Positions 53,421-64,000 are shown, counted from the first letter of the stretch. The stretch is DNA of 64,000 nt from Phylloscopus collybita (GCA_027886175.1 JAJNNQ010000100.1:1899501-1963500); one strand, 5' to 3'. Made by a program: numbers and translations. The notes: generated by a model not told the origin, from the letters alone.

Positions 53421-55745
53421 TAATAAGAAGAGAAATATCACTGATCCAGAGCTCTGAGGCTGGTGACAGCTGAAATTCATGGATGAAATACTCTTAATAT
53501 CCCACAAAGAGGGGGTAGGTGCTGCATAAGGAAGGATGATCCAAGCTCAGAGGTACAGAACATCCAGGAAAACAGGGAATGGGACTAAAGGAAGCGTTGG
53601 AATTGCCTTGGAATTTTGCATTTTCACTCTTTGCATTGAAATTTTGGTCCTGCCAAAGGCAAGGGGCAGCAGGAGGGAAGGAGCAGATTGAAATGAGAGC
53701 AGGATAAGGGGATGAGGACAGCAGAAGTCCTGATGAGTATTTGATGTGACAGGGAAGAACAAGCCAAGGAGAGGAAGTTTGTGAATGGATCTGATCTGGG
53801 CAAAAGGCAGCATCCAGCCAGGCCAAGAGCAGAGGATGTTGCATTCATGGAGATGTGATGAGACAACGACTTGGACGTGAGTTTGAGCCCAAAAGGTTGA
53901 GTTCTTAGGGCTGAAAACATTTAGGGCAGGAGCAGGAAAACAGGAAGATGTTGAGTGGCCAGAAAAAGCAGGAAAAGCTCTCCCCACCACCTGAACTGCA
54001 TCAGCTGAGACAAGTCCTCTCAGGAGATTTTCCTTCCCCTCCCACAATGTCCAGCTTCCTCCTTTCACCCTGCTTCCCATCCCAGCTTTCTGTTGTCATG
54101 TGGATGATTTGGATCATCTGTGTCTCTCCTGCACAGGACCTGACCCAGGCAAGCAGGGCTTGTAAACCCGGGGCCTTTTGATGTCTGGAGCAGGCAGCCA
54201 GGCTGCTGGGATTTATGGTTTCCAAGGAGGACGAGGGGGGGAAAGGGGAGAAATTTATGTTAGGAAAATGTGACTGTCATCTTCGTTTATCTCCCAGCTT
54301 TGTAATGGAAAACAGGCATTTCACAAACACGTCCCCACCAAAGCCGGCGTGAAACCGTTTGGGGAGCGAAGTAACCACCAACCGCTCCATAAATGTTCAT
54401 ATTGTTAATGATAATTATAATATTGATAATAATGCTGCATAAATCACACCCCAGCTGGAACATCCCATCCTCCCCATGCACCTGGCAGGCTTGGAAACTC
54501 CCGTGGAGAAGCAAGGCTGCAGCATCTCTGACCATCCTTCTTCATGTCTGGGTCAATCAGAAAATCCTTGGATCCTCCAGAGCACAAAAACCCCCCGGAC
54601 TCAGTGCATCCCACAGGCAGCAGATGAAGCCTGGAGCTCCACCAGGATGCTCCAAAGTTCAGGAAAGCCCCATCCTGAACGCAGGGGTTACCTGGAATCC
54701 TGCAGCTGGAGCGGGCAGGGAAGGGGAGCAGCCCAAGCCGAAGGAGTTAAAGCCGCACAAATCAAAATGCTCCCGTTTGGAGATGAAATCCACACCAATC
54801 TGCATTCCCACTCCATGGGTTTGTTTGCAGTCCTCGGCAGCTCGTGGGGACTTTTGGATTTACAGCAGGAAAGAGCAGAGATTCTGCTCCAGAGCCCCCC
54901 ACCCCCAGCTCATCCCTGGAGCGTGGCAGCGGGAAAACCTGGATTCAGAGATCACCTCCTGCTCCTGGTACCAAACAATCCCAACTCACCTCCGCTCCTG
55001 ACCTTCCCACCCGGCCATTCCCAATATTTCAACCGTTTTCCAGGCGTTCAGATGGGAGGTTTTTTCCATACTCACCCTGGAGGAGGTGGTGGCACTGCTG
55101 CTCCGTGTCCTGCCCTGCACCCAGCGTGCCTGAGCAGTTTTTCCTGTGCTTTTCCCGACTTCCTTTGACAGGGAGCTGATTGCAGAGCTCTGGGATTACG
55201 TCTGCATCTCCAAATCTTTCTTTCTCAGCTGGAAAGTCTCAAGTTCCAAGCTGGGATTCCCTCTCCACCCCCTTTCTCCAGGAGTTAACCCTCCTTTTGC
55301 TGGAAGGGTCTGTCCGGTCAGCACCCACCAAAATCTCAGGGACAAAAGGAAGAGGGAAGGGGGCATTTCAAGAGAAAAACCAATGTTTTCTGTTCTCTGC
55401 TTATTAACTCTGTGCTGTAGGAAAGCTCTTTTTAATTATATTTTTAATTCTGGACTTTCAGAAACCAGCCCCAAAGGATCAAGGGTTTCAAGGCTCTTTA
55501 AAATTGCTTTTATCTCAATTTTTTTTTTAATTACGATGTTGATCAGTCCGTGGGTTTCCAGCCAGAAATTTGCTGTTCCCAACAAACAAAGGGCAGGAGA
55601 ACCATCATTCCTTAGGTCAGAGCCCAGTAAAAAGCACTTTTAGCCCAACTCAACCCTCCTGCTTTGAGAACTTGACATGAGCAAGAGATTTATTTCCTCA
55701 ATAACAGGAATGATTCCTTCCCCAGAAGGATTGTCCAGCCTTGGC
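53421..55745. other. Intergenic, no gene recognised
   Basis: Unique sequence. An AT-rich pocket at 54388-54442 (TTAATGATAATTATAATATT type) follows GC-richer sequence. Overlapping open frames up to 230 aa at 54390-55170 in two plus frames match nothing known. Confidence 0.5.
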
Positions 55746-55818
55746 CTTGGCAGTGCTGGGAGGTGGTTGGACTTGATGGCCCTAAAGGTCTTTTCCAACC
55801 TGAGTGATTCCTGATTCT
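55746..55818 (+). mobile_element. CR1 LINE 3'-terminal fragment
   Basis: GGGAGGTGGTTGGACTTGAT, GGCCCTAAAGGTCTTTTCCA and ACCTGAGTGATTCCTGATTC match the plus-strand CR1 end that carries GGTTGGACTTGATG. The terminus is well preserved. Confidence 0.9.
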
Positions 55819-56915
55819 CCCAGTTTCGGGTATTTCCCACATGATTGGGTGGTGCTTCCTGGCCCAGGGAGGGAACAGAGGGAACGTCCTGTGACAGAGC
55901 CTGGGAGTGCATCCAGTGACCTCGTGTGGATCCAGGGGCATCCCTTGGGATAAGCCTTGCACACCCAGCCCAGGCTGCCACACACCATTCCCATTCCCAT
56001 TCCCATCCCAAGGCACCGTGGGGCTGCATTTGGTGACGTTTGGCAGTGGCAGAAGGGAGCTGAAGATGAGGAATCCCCCACCCCAGAGCTGCTTGGGCAT
56101 CACTCCTCCTCCTCCTCCACACACTGCCAAGCCCTCTGTCTCCATTCCCACCTGGATTTCCTGCCTTGAAGTTCCTGCAATTCCTTCCCTGCCCAAACTG
56201 AAGAGCTTTTCCCCCAGTTATTCTTCCCACCAGCAAAATTCCAACCATGAGCTTTTCAATTTACCCTCGACTTGGTGAATTTGCACAGGGATTAAAGCTG
56301 CAAAGAGCTGGACTTGGAGCCCAGAGCCTGAGGGACCTCAAATCCAAGGACACCGGTGCAGCACAGAGCTGGGATTCCAGCGGGATTGGAGCAGGGAACG
56401 ACACAGGTAAATCCCCAAATGAAACCAAACACAAAAACCCTGCCTCAAAACGTTCAACCACTTCCCATCAAGGAATTTTACCAGTGCCAGGAGTGTTGCA
56501 TTTGCTCAGAGAAAGGATCAGCATGGAAAACTGTCAATCCATGCAAAGACATCCCAAGGTTTTTCAGGGAATATTCCTACAAAGTCGATTTTCTGGCAGG
56601 AAAATCAAGACATTCCGCCTGTTACAATATGGAAAATTAAAGGGAATTATTCTTGTCACTGAACTCAAGCTTCACTGAGCTCTTTGCCACGCAAGAAAAC
56701 TTCCATAAAAACTCAGGGAAGTGTCAGAGGGGGAAGTGTGGGGATGCACAGTTTATTTTTGGAAAATCCCGAGGCAGAACCTGCCAGAGGAGCTGCTGGT
56801 TTCATTCTAACGCTCAAATGAAACTCCCAGGAATTTCAGGCAGAACCCAAACCAGATGTAATCCCCCCAGATGTTTACAGACTCCTTCAAAACCCAGCAA
56901 GGGATAAACAAAATG
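55819..56915. other. Intergenic, no gene recognised
   Basis: Unique sequence with a short (CATTCC)n at 55984-56010. No exon-like segment. Confidence 0.5.
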
Positions 56916-57140
56916 GGAAAGGAAAGGAAAGGAAAGGAAAGGAAAGGAAAGGAAAGGAAAGGAAAGGAAAGGAAAGGAAAGGAAAGGAAAGGAAAGGAAA
57001 GGAAAGGAAAGGAAAGGAAAGGAAAGGAAAGGAAAGGAAAGGAAAGGAAAGGAAAGGAAAGGAAAGGAAAGGAAAGGAAAGGAAAGGAAAGGAAAGGAAA
57101 GGAAAGGAAAGGAAAAGGGAAAGGGAAAGGGAAAGGAAAG
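56916..57140 (+). repeat. Microsatellite (GGAAA)40 then (GGGAAA)4
   Basis: Forty consecutive perfect GGAAA units (56916-57115) followed by A and about four GGGAAA units. Purine-only on the plus strand. It keeps frames open on both strands, giving Lys/Gly/Glu and Phe/Leu/Ser-Pro repeats that are artefacts. Confidence 0.99.
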
Positions 57141-57990
57141 ATGGAAAATCCCCCCCAAGCCTCTCCCCTCCGCCTCGCCCCTGCCTACCTCCAGCACTGC
57201 TGCTCCTGGGATAAAGGAGGAAATTTGGGGAACTGTTTGATGCCAGGAAATGAGGAACTTCCCAGGAACTCCCTCCCTGGGCTGCAGAGAGGAGGGAAAG
57301 GCAACCTGAGCATGGAAAAGGAGGGAGGGATCCAACCAAACCAACAAACTGCTCCTCGTTTGGTTTGTTGGTTTTTTTTTTTTTGCCTCGGTTTTCCCTG
57401 GATTCCTCCCGCCTCCTCTTCTCTGAACAGTTGGATTGGTTTTTTTATTTTTTTTTTTTTAATTTTATTTTTTGATTTCACCGCCGGTTTTGCTGAGGAG
57501 AGCAGGGAGCCCATTAGAGCAGGGGGATGAGGAGAGCTGAGGGAGGATTGAGCAATGAAATGGCTGTAAAATCCCAGGGATTGTGCAAGGCAGATGGCCC
57601 CAAGGAGAGCGCGGCGTTCCCGGGATGGGACGGAGCCGAGCTGGACAAACCCCATCAGATTTGGGGCTGATTAAAGCCACCCCAGCTGGGCTGGGGCTGC
57701 CCCCCTCTGCAGCTGGGAGCGGGAATTTTGGGGAGCAAAGGCACCCAAGGGTGGGTTTGCTGCTCCAGCCAAGCTGGGAGGCAGCAGAATTCCCGGTGCC
57801 GTCACCTGAGCGCTTCCAGAGGGAGCTTTGGTTTCGCTGCTGCCTCGTGGGGAGAAGCTGGGCAGGGGCTGAAAATGTTCCTAATTAACATCAAAAGCTG
57901 TAATTTCCAACTGAAATCAGCCCGGGAAAAACCATCTTCCCTGGGCATGAAATTCAGGGCTGAAATCGCTTGAGTTTTTCCTGATTAATG
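57141..57990. other. Intergenic, no gene recognised
   Basis: Unique sequence with T-rich stretches at 57370-57382 and 57438-57475. AT content rises toward the next block. Confidence 0.5.
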
Positions 57991-58121
57991 TTTTTTATTT
58001 TATAATTTTTTTTCGTTTTTCCTGATTAATATTATTTTTAATAACTGTATCTATATGTATAACTATATCTATATGTATAACTATATATTTTAATAACTAT
58101 ATCTATATGTATAACTATATA

Positions 58122-58201
58122 TTTTTAATAACTATATCTATATGTATAAACCCCATGCAGCAGAGCATGGGGTTTATACATATAGATGTAGTTATTAAAA
58201 A
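58122..58201. repeat. Near-perfect palindrome, 37-bp arms, 6-nt loop
   Basis: The left arm (58122-58158) begins TTTTTAATAACTATATCTAT and ends AAACCCCATGC. The loop is AGCAGA (58159-58164). The right arm (58165-58201) begins GCATGGGGTTTATACATATA. One mismatched pair was seen (within ATATAGTT versus ATGTAGTT). It could extrude as a cruciform. Confidence 0.97.
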
Positions 58202-58364
58202 ATAAATATAAATATATTAAAAAAAAGAAATAAAAAAGAAAGAAAAGCAAAATCTAAATCTAAATCTATTAATACACAAATACATAGATATACAAATATG
58301 CAAACATATAAATACAGATATATAAAATATAAATATATAACTACATAAATGTATAAATTTATAT

Positions 58365-58424
58365 AAATCCAAATCCAAATCCAAATCTAAATCTAAATCT
58401 AAATCTAAATCTAAATCTAAATAC
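58365..58424. repeat. Hexamer array (AAATCC)n(AAATCT)n
   Basis: About four AAATCC units run into about six or seven AAATCT units. A short relative (AAATCT x 3) sits at about 58249-58267. It is not the vertebrate telomere repeat. Confidence 0.95.
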
Positions 58425-58745
58425 AAATTGTATTAATAGAAAAATAAATACATATACTATCCATGGTGCATACATATAAATAAATATGGATATTGTATTT
58501 ATGGTATCTATATATATAAAGTACACATTATATATTATATGTTGTACATATTTTTATATATATAACTAAATTGGTATTTTATGAATGGTGCATATAAAAG
58601 TAAATGTACCTATATTGTATATGTGGTGTATATATTAAATGTATAAATAATTAAAATATAAATGAATAGATAAATATTTAAATGTAGTTATACAAATAAA
58701 TATAAATAAATCAGTGTATTTATAGATAAAAATATATATCTGAAG

Positions 58746-61278
58746 GTTACCTTTCAGTTACTCAAGCTATGCTGGACATCTCCCAGGTTTTTTTTTCCTT
58801 TTTTTCCTGCTTTTCCCAGCAGGCCAATGGCAAATGGAATAGAGAGTCCATCATTCCCAACTGGAATCATTTCAATCCATGGACAGCAGAGCTGTGTCCC
58901 TGTCCCTTTGATTTCACTGCCTCAGTGCAAGCCAAGCCCAGTGCATCTGGAAAACAGAAATCCCAAAGAGTCCCTGAGAAAAGCTGGGAATCAGGGATAT
59001 TCCTCATTTTCGTGGTTATTTTTTGAAATCCCATCCAAGTCCAGGTCATGGAACGCCGAGGGACAATGAGCACAAGCTCAGCCTGAACTCAGTTTCCCAG
59101 CCAGGTTTTTGTTGTGTTTCACCACCACTTTAACTCACAGAAAAAACCTTTACTGGAAAATTGGATAATTGATATAAATTACAATAATTATGTAAAAGAA
59201 GAGTCTCATCATAAACCTGATGGAGAGCTGGGACTGGGCAGTTTAATTAAACACCCAAAACACTGATTAAACAGAGGGACCAGACCTACAGAACTTCTCC
59301 CTGCCTGATGGTTAATTAAAAAATCCATATGATGAATAAAATAGGTAAAATATATAGAAGATATATGAAATATGAACTTCTATTATTTATCACTAGAAGA
59401 CATTTTTTCCCTTTGCAAAAAAAAAAAAAAAAAAAAAAGGAAAAATTGAATAGGAAACAAAGAGGAGAAAACTTAGAGAAGTAGAATTCAGTTTACAGAA
59501 AGGTAAAAAAAAGTTAAACCAAGCAGACATTTGCTGCTGAATTAAACTTTATATGAGACATAAATGGGGGAAAATAGGTTTTTATCCATTTCTATCTGAT
59601 TTATCATCCATTTCTATCTGATTTATCATGGTAAGGAACGATATTTGATTAAAAATCACCTTGAGAAAGGGGAGAGGTGAGCCCTGCCCTGGCATGCGGG
59701 CTCTGCACGGCTCCTCCTGCTGAGATATTCCCATTTTTTTGGGATCCAAAGGCACCTCCAGGCAGCAGCCCTGGCTGTGTGTGTGCCTGCAGCAGCACAC
59801 GGAGCAGGGAGCTCAGCTTTCCCAGCTCAATGATTCCCTTCTTCCCAGCTCCATCCCAGGAAATGAGCTCTGACTGCCGAGGGCTCCTCCGAAGCAGCCG
59901 AGCTCCCACCAGAGCTTTGGGATCACCAGGAATGAAAGGAACATTCTTATCCCTGATAATGGGAAACAGTTCCTGCTGAATTCCAGCCCCAGCCCGAGAT
60001 CTGCAGTGCTGGGATAATTGGGAATTCGGCAGGAAAGCTGATTGCTAACAGGAGTTTTGGGATCCCGCGGTGATTCGGGGTTTGGGGTTTTGTTTGGTGG
60101 GTTTTTTTGGGGTTTTTTTGGGTTTTTTTTGTAGGGATTGGTTTTCTCCTGGTGTTTTTCTAACAGGAAACTCCATATCCATGGAATTGGATAATAAAAT
60201 CCAGGGCCACCAGAGGATCTCCACGCAGCAGGAGCTCCAGCACGGAGACAGGAGGACCAGAGCAACTTTTTTGGATGGAATTCTTTGCTTTACAGGCGAA
60301 GTGTCAATGCTGGAATGCCTGAAAACGCAGCTCACGAGGACATTCCCGTTTATTGGGGGTGATGGTTTTTTATAGGTTTGTTTTGCAAGACAAAATACAT
60401 AAAACTAACAGGGAATAAAAGGGAGAAAAAAAGCAGGAAAGAAATCCCCCACGTCCCTCGCTTTTCTGAGCCCCATTTCTTGCTGTGCAATCTCTCACAC
60501 CAGAATATTTTAATCAGGAACTCCTTAAGGATTCTTCTCTTCAGGCAAGATTCAAGATTAAATGATCTGAAGGGTTTTAATAATGGTCCAAGAAGAGAAT
60601 TTTAGTAAAAATCAGGGTAAATGGTCGTGGCTTTAGTGAACTGAATGTTAAAAATAAACAGCAGGGTCAAGAAGGGCAATTAGAGGCTCTTCCCCCACAA
60701 AACCTGAACACCAACATACTGCTCTCACCAAAACCATCCCAGGAAAACTGGGCTCTGCAGGGCATGAGATGAATTCCAATAAAACAAGCAGCTGATCCAA
60801 GCCTAACCCCACAGGAAATGTCCTCTGAACAATCCTGGTCTCCATCTCTCCTGGATAAAAGCAGAGTGAGGAGGGAAAGAAGGGTGAAAATGAGGATGTT
60901 GAAGGTTTGCTGAGGGAAAAAGAATCTTATCAGTAAAAAAGGGAGAGACTGGGAGTAAGGGGAGAGGTAAGTGGAGTGTTTCTGGGTGATTGACTGAAAA
61001 TTGTCCTCAAGGATGGAACCACATCCGTGGTGAACCAACAGCAACCCTCCCAAACTCAGAGCCAGGCAAACCCCCAGGAGCTCCTGCTTCCTTGTCTTCC
61101 AAAACTTTCAGGATTTCTTCCAGTTTTGGGGATGTTTTTGGTACAGCCTCGAGGTGGAGGTGCCTTCATCCTGCACAGAACCTCACAGATATTCCCAGGA
61201 GGGAATTCATCCCTGAATTACTCATTTTGGGCATGATTTAATTGTAGGTGGCACTGCCTGTGATGCCTGGAAAACCCA
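58746..61278. other. Intergenic, no gene recognised
   Basis: AT-leaning unique sequence. An A run lies at 59418-59438, two near copies of a 24-bp unit (TTTCTATCTGATTTATCATC) at 59587-59630, and a G/T-only tract at about 60073-60135 (listed). Frames up to 150 aa match nothing known. Confidence 0.5.
60073..60135. repeat. G/T-only low-complexity tract
   Basis: GGGGTTTTGTTTGGTGGGTT followed by TTTTTGGGG-type runs, about 60 bases with almost no A or C. Confidence 0.85.
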
Positions 61279-61483
61279 TCCAGCATTCCTGGAGACATTT
61301 CCTGCCTGGACAAGGAGATCAGTCCAACATTCCTGGAGGTATTTCCTGGACAAGGAGATCAGTCCAACATTCCTGGAGGTATTTCCTGGACAAGGAGAAC
61401 AATCCAGCATTTGAGATATTTCCTGAACAAGGAGATCAACTCAACATTCCTGGAGGTACTTCCTACCTGGACAAGGAGATCAA
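61279..61483. repeat. Minisatellite, about 40-bp unit x 5
   Basis: TCCAACATTCCTGGAGGTAT plus TTCCTGGACAAGGAGATCAG starts at about 61279, 61323, 61363, 61403 and 61440 (intervals 44, 40, 40, 37). The fourth unit has lost part of its CTGGAGG segment. Confidence 0.93.
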
Positions 61484-61692
61484 ACCCCCAGAGAGGGAGC
61501 AGGGACAGGGAATACTCACCAGAATCCCTGGCTCAGTGTTGAAGACTCCAGAACTCAATTTCCTCCTGAACTTCAGCTGGAAAATGCAAAGAGGACAAAA
61601 TTCTGAGTTCACAAACCAGAGGAATAGAGGGGAGTTCCCAACTCAACCTGACAGGGAATGGATTCCCACTGAGGGCAGGGATAGATGGATGT

Positions 61693-61897
61693 TGGGAAGG
61701 AATTGTTCCCTCTGAGGCTGGGGAGGCCCTGGAATGGATTTCCCAGAGAAGCTGTGGCTGCTCCATCCCTGGAAGTGTCCAAGGCCAGGTTGGAATAACC
61801 AGGGATGGCTGAAGATGTCCCTGCCCACGGCACAGGGTGGATTTGGATGTTCCTTAAGGTCTCTTCCCACCCAAACCATTCCAGGATTCCATGATTA
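61693..61897 (+). mobile_element. CR1 LINE 3'-end fragment
   Basis: In order: GGGAAGGAATTGTTCCCTCT, GAGGCTGGGGAGGCCCTGGA, CCCAGAGAAGCTGTGGCTGC, ATCCCTGGAAGTGTCCAAGG, AAGATGTCCCTGCCCACGGC, TTAAGGTCTCTTCCCACCCA and AACCATTCCAGGATTCCATG. A small internal deletion removes part of the GGCTTGGAGCAACCTGG block. Confidence 0.94.
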
Positions 61898-62334
61898 TTA
61901 AAATGTCCAGGCCTGGCTTTATTTTTAGGTCTCTCTTTGTGTGCCAAGCTCTTCAAAGATCCCCCAGGCTGAGGAGCACCACTCAAAAAGGAGCTGAAGA
62001 GCAGCCAAATTCCTGGCCTGCTGCAGACCCCGAGCTCCACACGCTGTGGTTGTCTGCATTGTGCTTCTGTGTCAAGAAATAGCCTAAAGAGCAGGAGGAA
62101 TTTATAGAAAGTGTAACACTTACCAGGGACAACATTCCCAGAAGCTGGGGGTGCTTAACCCTTCCTTTGGTAATAAAAAAAAAATTAAAATTCAAGTTAT
62201 CCTGGATTGAAACATGTGGCATTTGTGGCCATACCTCATTTATCAATTCATTAAATGCATTATGAGCCATAGATTGGGAGTGACCCTGTGGGAAATGAGC
62301 TGGAAATCAAATACAAAGCAGCACCTCCCTCTCT
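61898..62334. other. Intergenic
   Basis: Unique sequence, AT-leaning in its second half; an A run at about 62178-62186. Confidence 0.45.
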
Positions 62335-62417
62335 TATTTTCCAAACTCTGTTTTCCAAACCCTATTTTCCAAACTCTAGTTTTCCAAGCTCTGTTTTCCA
62401 AACCTTATTTTCCAAAA
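62335..62417. repeat. Tandem repeat, about 15-16-bp unit x 5-6
   Basis: ATTTTCCAAACTCTG, GTTTTCCAAACCCT, ATTTTCCAAACTCTA and so on; all units share TTTTCCAA. Confidence 0.93.
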
Positions 62418-62660
62418 CATGCATCATTAAAACAACCAGGTGACAGCAGCCAGGTTTCCTTTGCACTCAGGATTAGCAAATGGTGCTTTGCCCAAATCCA
62501 TATTAAATTTCCCAGAACTTTCAGAGGAAAGGGGTTTTCACCTGGATCTTGGATGTTGAAAGGGAGAGAGCTCAGAATTGTTCACATTACATACAATTAT
62601 TTCATAAGTTCATTATATTTTGCACACTCGAAAACTCAAGTCTCCCATTTTTCTTGCACT

Positions 62661-62878
62661 GGGAATTTGGATAACAAAATCATCTGGGATTGGGAATTTA
62701 GCTAATAAAATTACCTGGGATTGGGAATTTAGATAACAAAATGATCTGGGATTAGGAATTTAGCTAATAAAATTACCTGGGATTGGGAATTTAGATAACA
62801 AAATGATCTGGGATTGGAAATTTAGATAATAAAATGATCTGGGATTGGGAATTTAGATAATGAAATGGTCTGAGATTG
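62661..62878. repeat. Minisatellite, exactly 31-bp unit x 7
   Basis: GGGAATTTAGATAACAAAAT begins at 62661, 62692, 62723, 62754, 62785, 62816 and 62847, each followed by GATCTGGGATT. Units alternate GATAACAAAATGATC and GCTAATAAAATTACC in the middle copies. No length variation. Confidence 0.96.
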
Positions 62879-62984
62879 GGTCCTTCCTTAGAGGCTTGAA
62901 TGTGGATCCATCCCCAGCTCCTCCAGGACAACATTCCTGCCCAGCCAAGCCGGACTCATTCCCAAGGCAGAGCAACTTAGAGCT

Positions 62985-63310
62985 GCACTATTCATAAATA
63001 CACATTTATTTTTCATTAGAAATGCGTAATTACAGCATTTTTTTTTAAAGCATTTTCCCCTAGAAAAGTAGTTAAGCAACAGTACAAACAAAAGTGTTAG
63101 TCTTCTGCAAATACAGTTTTCATGACACTGAACAGAAAACAACAGCAAAAGGCCAAGACTTGCTGTCAAGGGATTTTTCCTTTTTTTTTTTTTTAATATT
63201 TTCCTTTTCTTTTTTTTGTTATAAACACCATAGCAAATTAAAAAAAAAAAAAAAAGGCTGTTCCAACAGTGAAAAATATCTGGAACTTTCTCTAGGTGGC
63301 AAAGCAGGTA
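62985..63310 (-). other. Possible 3' UTR end with poly(A) signal
   Basis: On the minus strand, AT-rich non-repetitive sequence (GAAAACTGTATTTGCAGAAG, GTTTGTACTGTTGCTTAACT) runs into TGAAAAATAAATGTGTATTT, with AATAAA at plus 63005-63010. The texture is that of a conserved vertebrate 3' UTR. Two T/A homopolymers interrupt the upstream part (63180-63255). No coding exon is visible; a host gene would lie further right. Confidence 0.3.
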
Positions 63311-63786
63311 CTGCAGGGCAGCAATACCCCCCAACATCTGCAGACATTCCATTTTCACAGGAAGGCCCAACGGGCTGGCCAGGGATGGAGTCTCACAGTT
63401 TGGATGCAGGAGAGTTCTTCCTCTCCCTCTGAAAGATTTGTTTTGTCCTCTCTGAGTGGATTTTAGTGCAGCCCACGGGGTTTGGTTGTTTTGTTTTTGT
63501 TTTGTTTTTTTTTTTCCCTGAAGGCCAGGACTTGGGTTGGTGTCGTGATGCAGCTCTGATTGAAGCTGGAATTATTCCAGGTGAGGCCGAGCAGGGCATG
63601 GCTGGAGGTTCTGAGCTCTGGGAGGTTTTTCCAGCCCTTCCCACTCCATTTCTGGCTGGAGTTCACTGCCAGCTCCCCAACATTCCTCAGTCTTCTCACT
63701 GGATTTGGATTGCTCCGTGTTCTATCTGCATTTCTGGCTGGATTGCTGATTGAAGGGAATCAGTGCCCTGCAGAGGGGAACAGGAC
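63311..63786. other. Intergenic or UTR, no gene recognised
   Basis: Contains a G/T tract at 63478-63517. No coding exon is evident. Confidence 0.4.
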
Positions 63787-64000
63787 AGCAGGAAATCAAT
63801 CCAAGAGCGCTTTTTATTGGTGGGACCAAGAGAATGCCAACTTATTATACAAATATAGAGCTCTTGTGAATACCAGTGGAAAAAATTCCGGAGCGAAATC
63901 CACATGGATGTGGGCTCTGTGACAGTGGGAATGGGAACACGCTCACAAAAGGCACCAAAAATAACATCAAGAGTCTCCACGAAGCCTAATGAGGAAGCTG
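63787..64000 (-). other. Possible 3' UTR with second poly(A) signal
   Basis: On the minus strand the right window edge reads non-repetitive sequence (GTGGATTTCGCTCCGGAATT, TATTTGTATAATAAGTTGGC) into CCACCAATAAAAAGCGCTCT, with AATAAA at plus 63813-63818. A transcript entering from beyond position 64000 could end here or continue to the site near 63005. Inference only. Confidence 0.3.

Larger units (their letters stand above)
57991..58745. repeat. AT-rich block with TATA/TAAATA periodicities
   Basis: About 750 bp of mostly A and T. Left part: a TAACTATATCTATATGTA unit (with variable ATATTTTTAA filler) repeats about four times (58042-58150). Middle: the palindrome and hexamer array listed separately. 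Right part: irregular TATATA/TAAATA sequence. No genes. Confidence 0.9.

Noticed and set aside
56814..57530. Lys/Gly/Glu-repeat and Phe/Leu/Ser-Pro-repeat frames
   Set aside because: Direct translations of the (GGAAA)40 microsatellite on each strand.
58365..58424. Telomere-type hexamer repeat
   Set aside because: The units are AAATCC/AAATCT, not TTAGGG/CCCTAA, so it is an ordinary microsatellite.
60667..61053. Retroviral or LINE protein remnant on the minus strand
   Set aside because: Some Leu/Phe-rich stretches look membrane-like, but there is no reverse-transcriptase, integrase or envelope motif.
1..64000. Operon-like, phage-like or defence-system gene clusters
   Set aside because: No run of same-strand ORFs with ribosome-binding sites exists. 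CR1 copies and a tRNA-Ile SINE place the sequence in a bird genome.

Overview
The window reads as non-coding DNA from a bird, most likely a passerine. About twenty short pieces of CR1, the dominant avian LINE, lie on both strands; most keep the avian CR1 3' end (plus-strand form CCAACCCAAACCATTCCATG, with the 'CCCAGAGAAGCTGTGGCTGCC' block upstream). One minus-strand element at 15177-15300 has a tRNA-Ile head and a CR1-like tail, the architecture I associate with passerine TguSINE1. Two stretches look like retroviral LTR ends. There is no bacterial gene organisation, no CRISPR array, no rRNA and no intact tRNA. I recognise no protein-coding exon. The longest open frames run through tandem repeats or GC-rich unique sequence and resemble no family I know.

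Layout. 1-11 kb: intergenic sequence with scattered CR1 tails, a 36-base T tract (2948) and a CpG-rich patch near 9.0-9.4 kb. 11.3-11.6 kb: a 43-bp minisatellite. 12-21 kb: intergenic, holding the tRNA-Ile SINE, several CR1 tails, G/T-only tracts and a small local duplication. 21.6-28.7 kb: four minisatellites (42, 100, 47/49 and 41/43 bp units) and a CpG-rich patch at 24.3-24.8 kb. 29.4-31.4 kb: a pair of inverted repeat arms. 32.0-36.7 kb: a composite of 27-bp and 11-bp repeats running into an LTR-like end, then four more arrays. 36.9-39.5 kb: a possible conserved element, the longest CR1 piece (37283-37667), a CpG-rich patch with paired GATA sites, and a 400-bp nearly pure A/C tract. 44.8-45.4 kb: eleven 53-bp units with no length variation. 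50.3-51.5 kb: the largest array, about 29 units of about 44 bp with almost no C on the plus strand. 53-58.7 kb: long TTC and GGAAA microsatellites and an AT-rich block containing a near-perfect 37-bp-arm palindrome. 61-63 kb: three small arrays. The last kilobase has minus-strand poly(A) signals and may be the 3' UTR of a gene lying to the right.

Nothing here works together as a gene system. The notable property is the density and variety of tandem repeats: about fourteen minisatellites in 64 kb, many with units of 41-53 bp, alongside several structure-prone tracts (palindrome, GAA/TTC, GGAAA, A/C-only). A subtelomeric or microchromosomal setting would fit, but that is inference. Repeat boundaries were read by eye and may be off by a few bases; copy numbers are hand counts.
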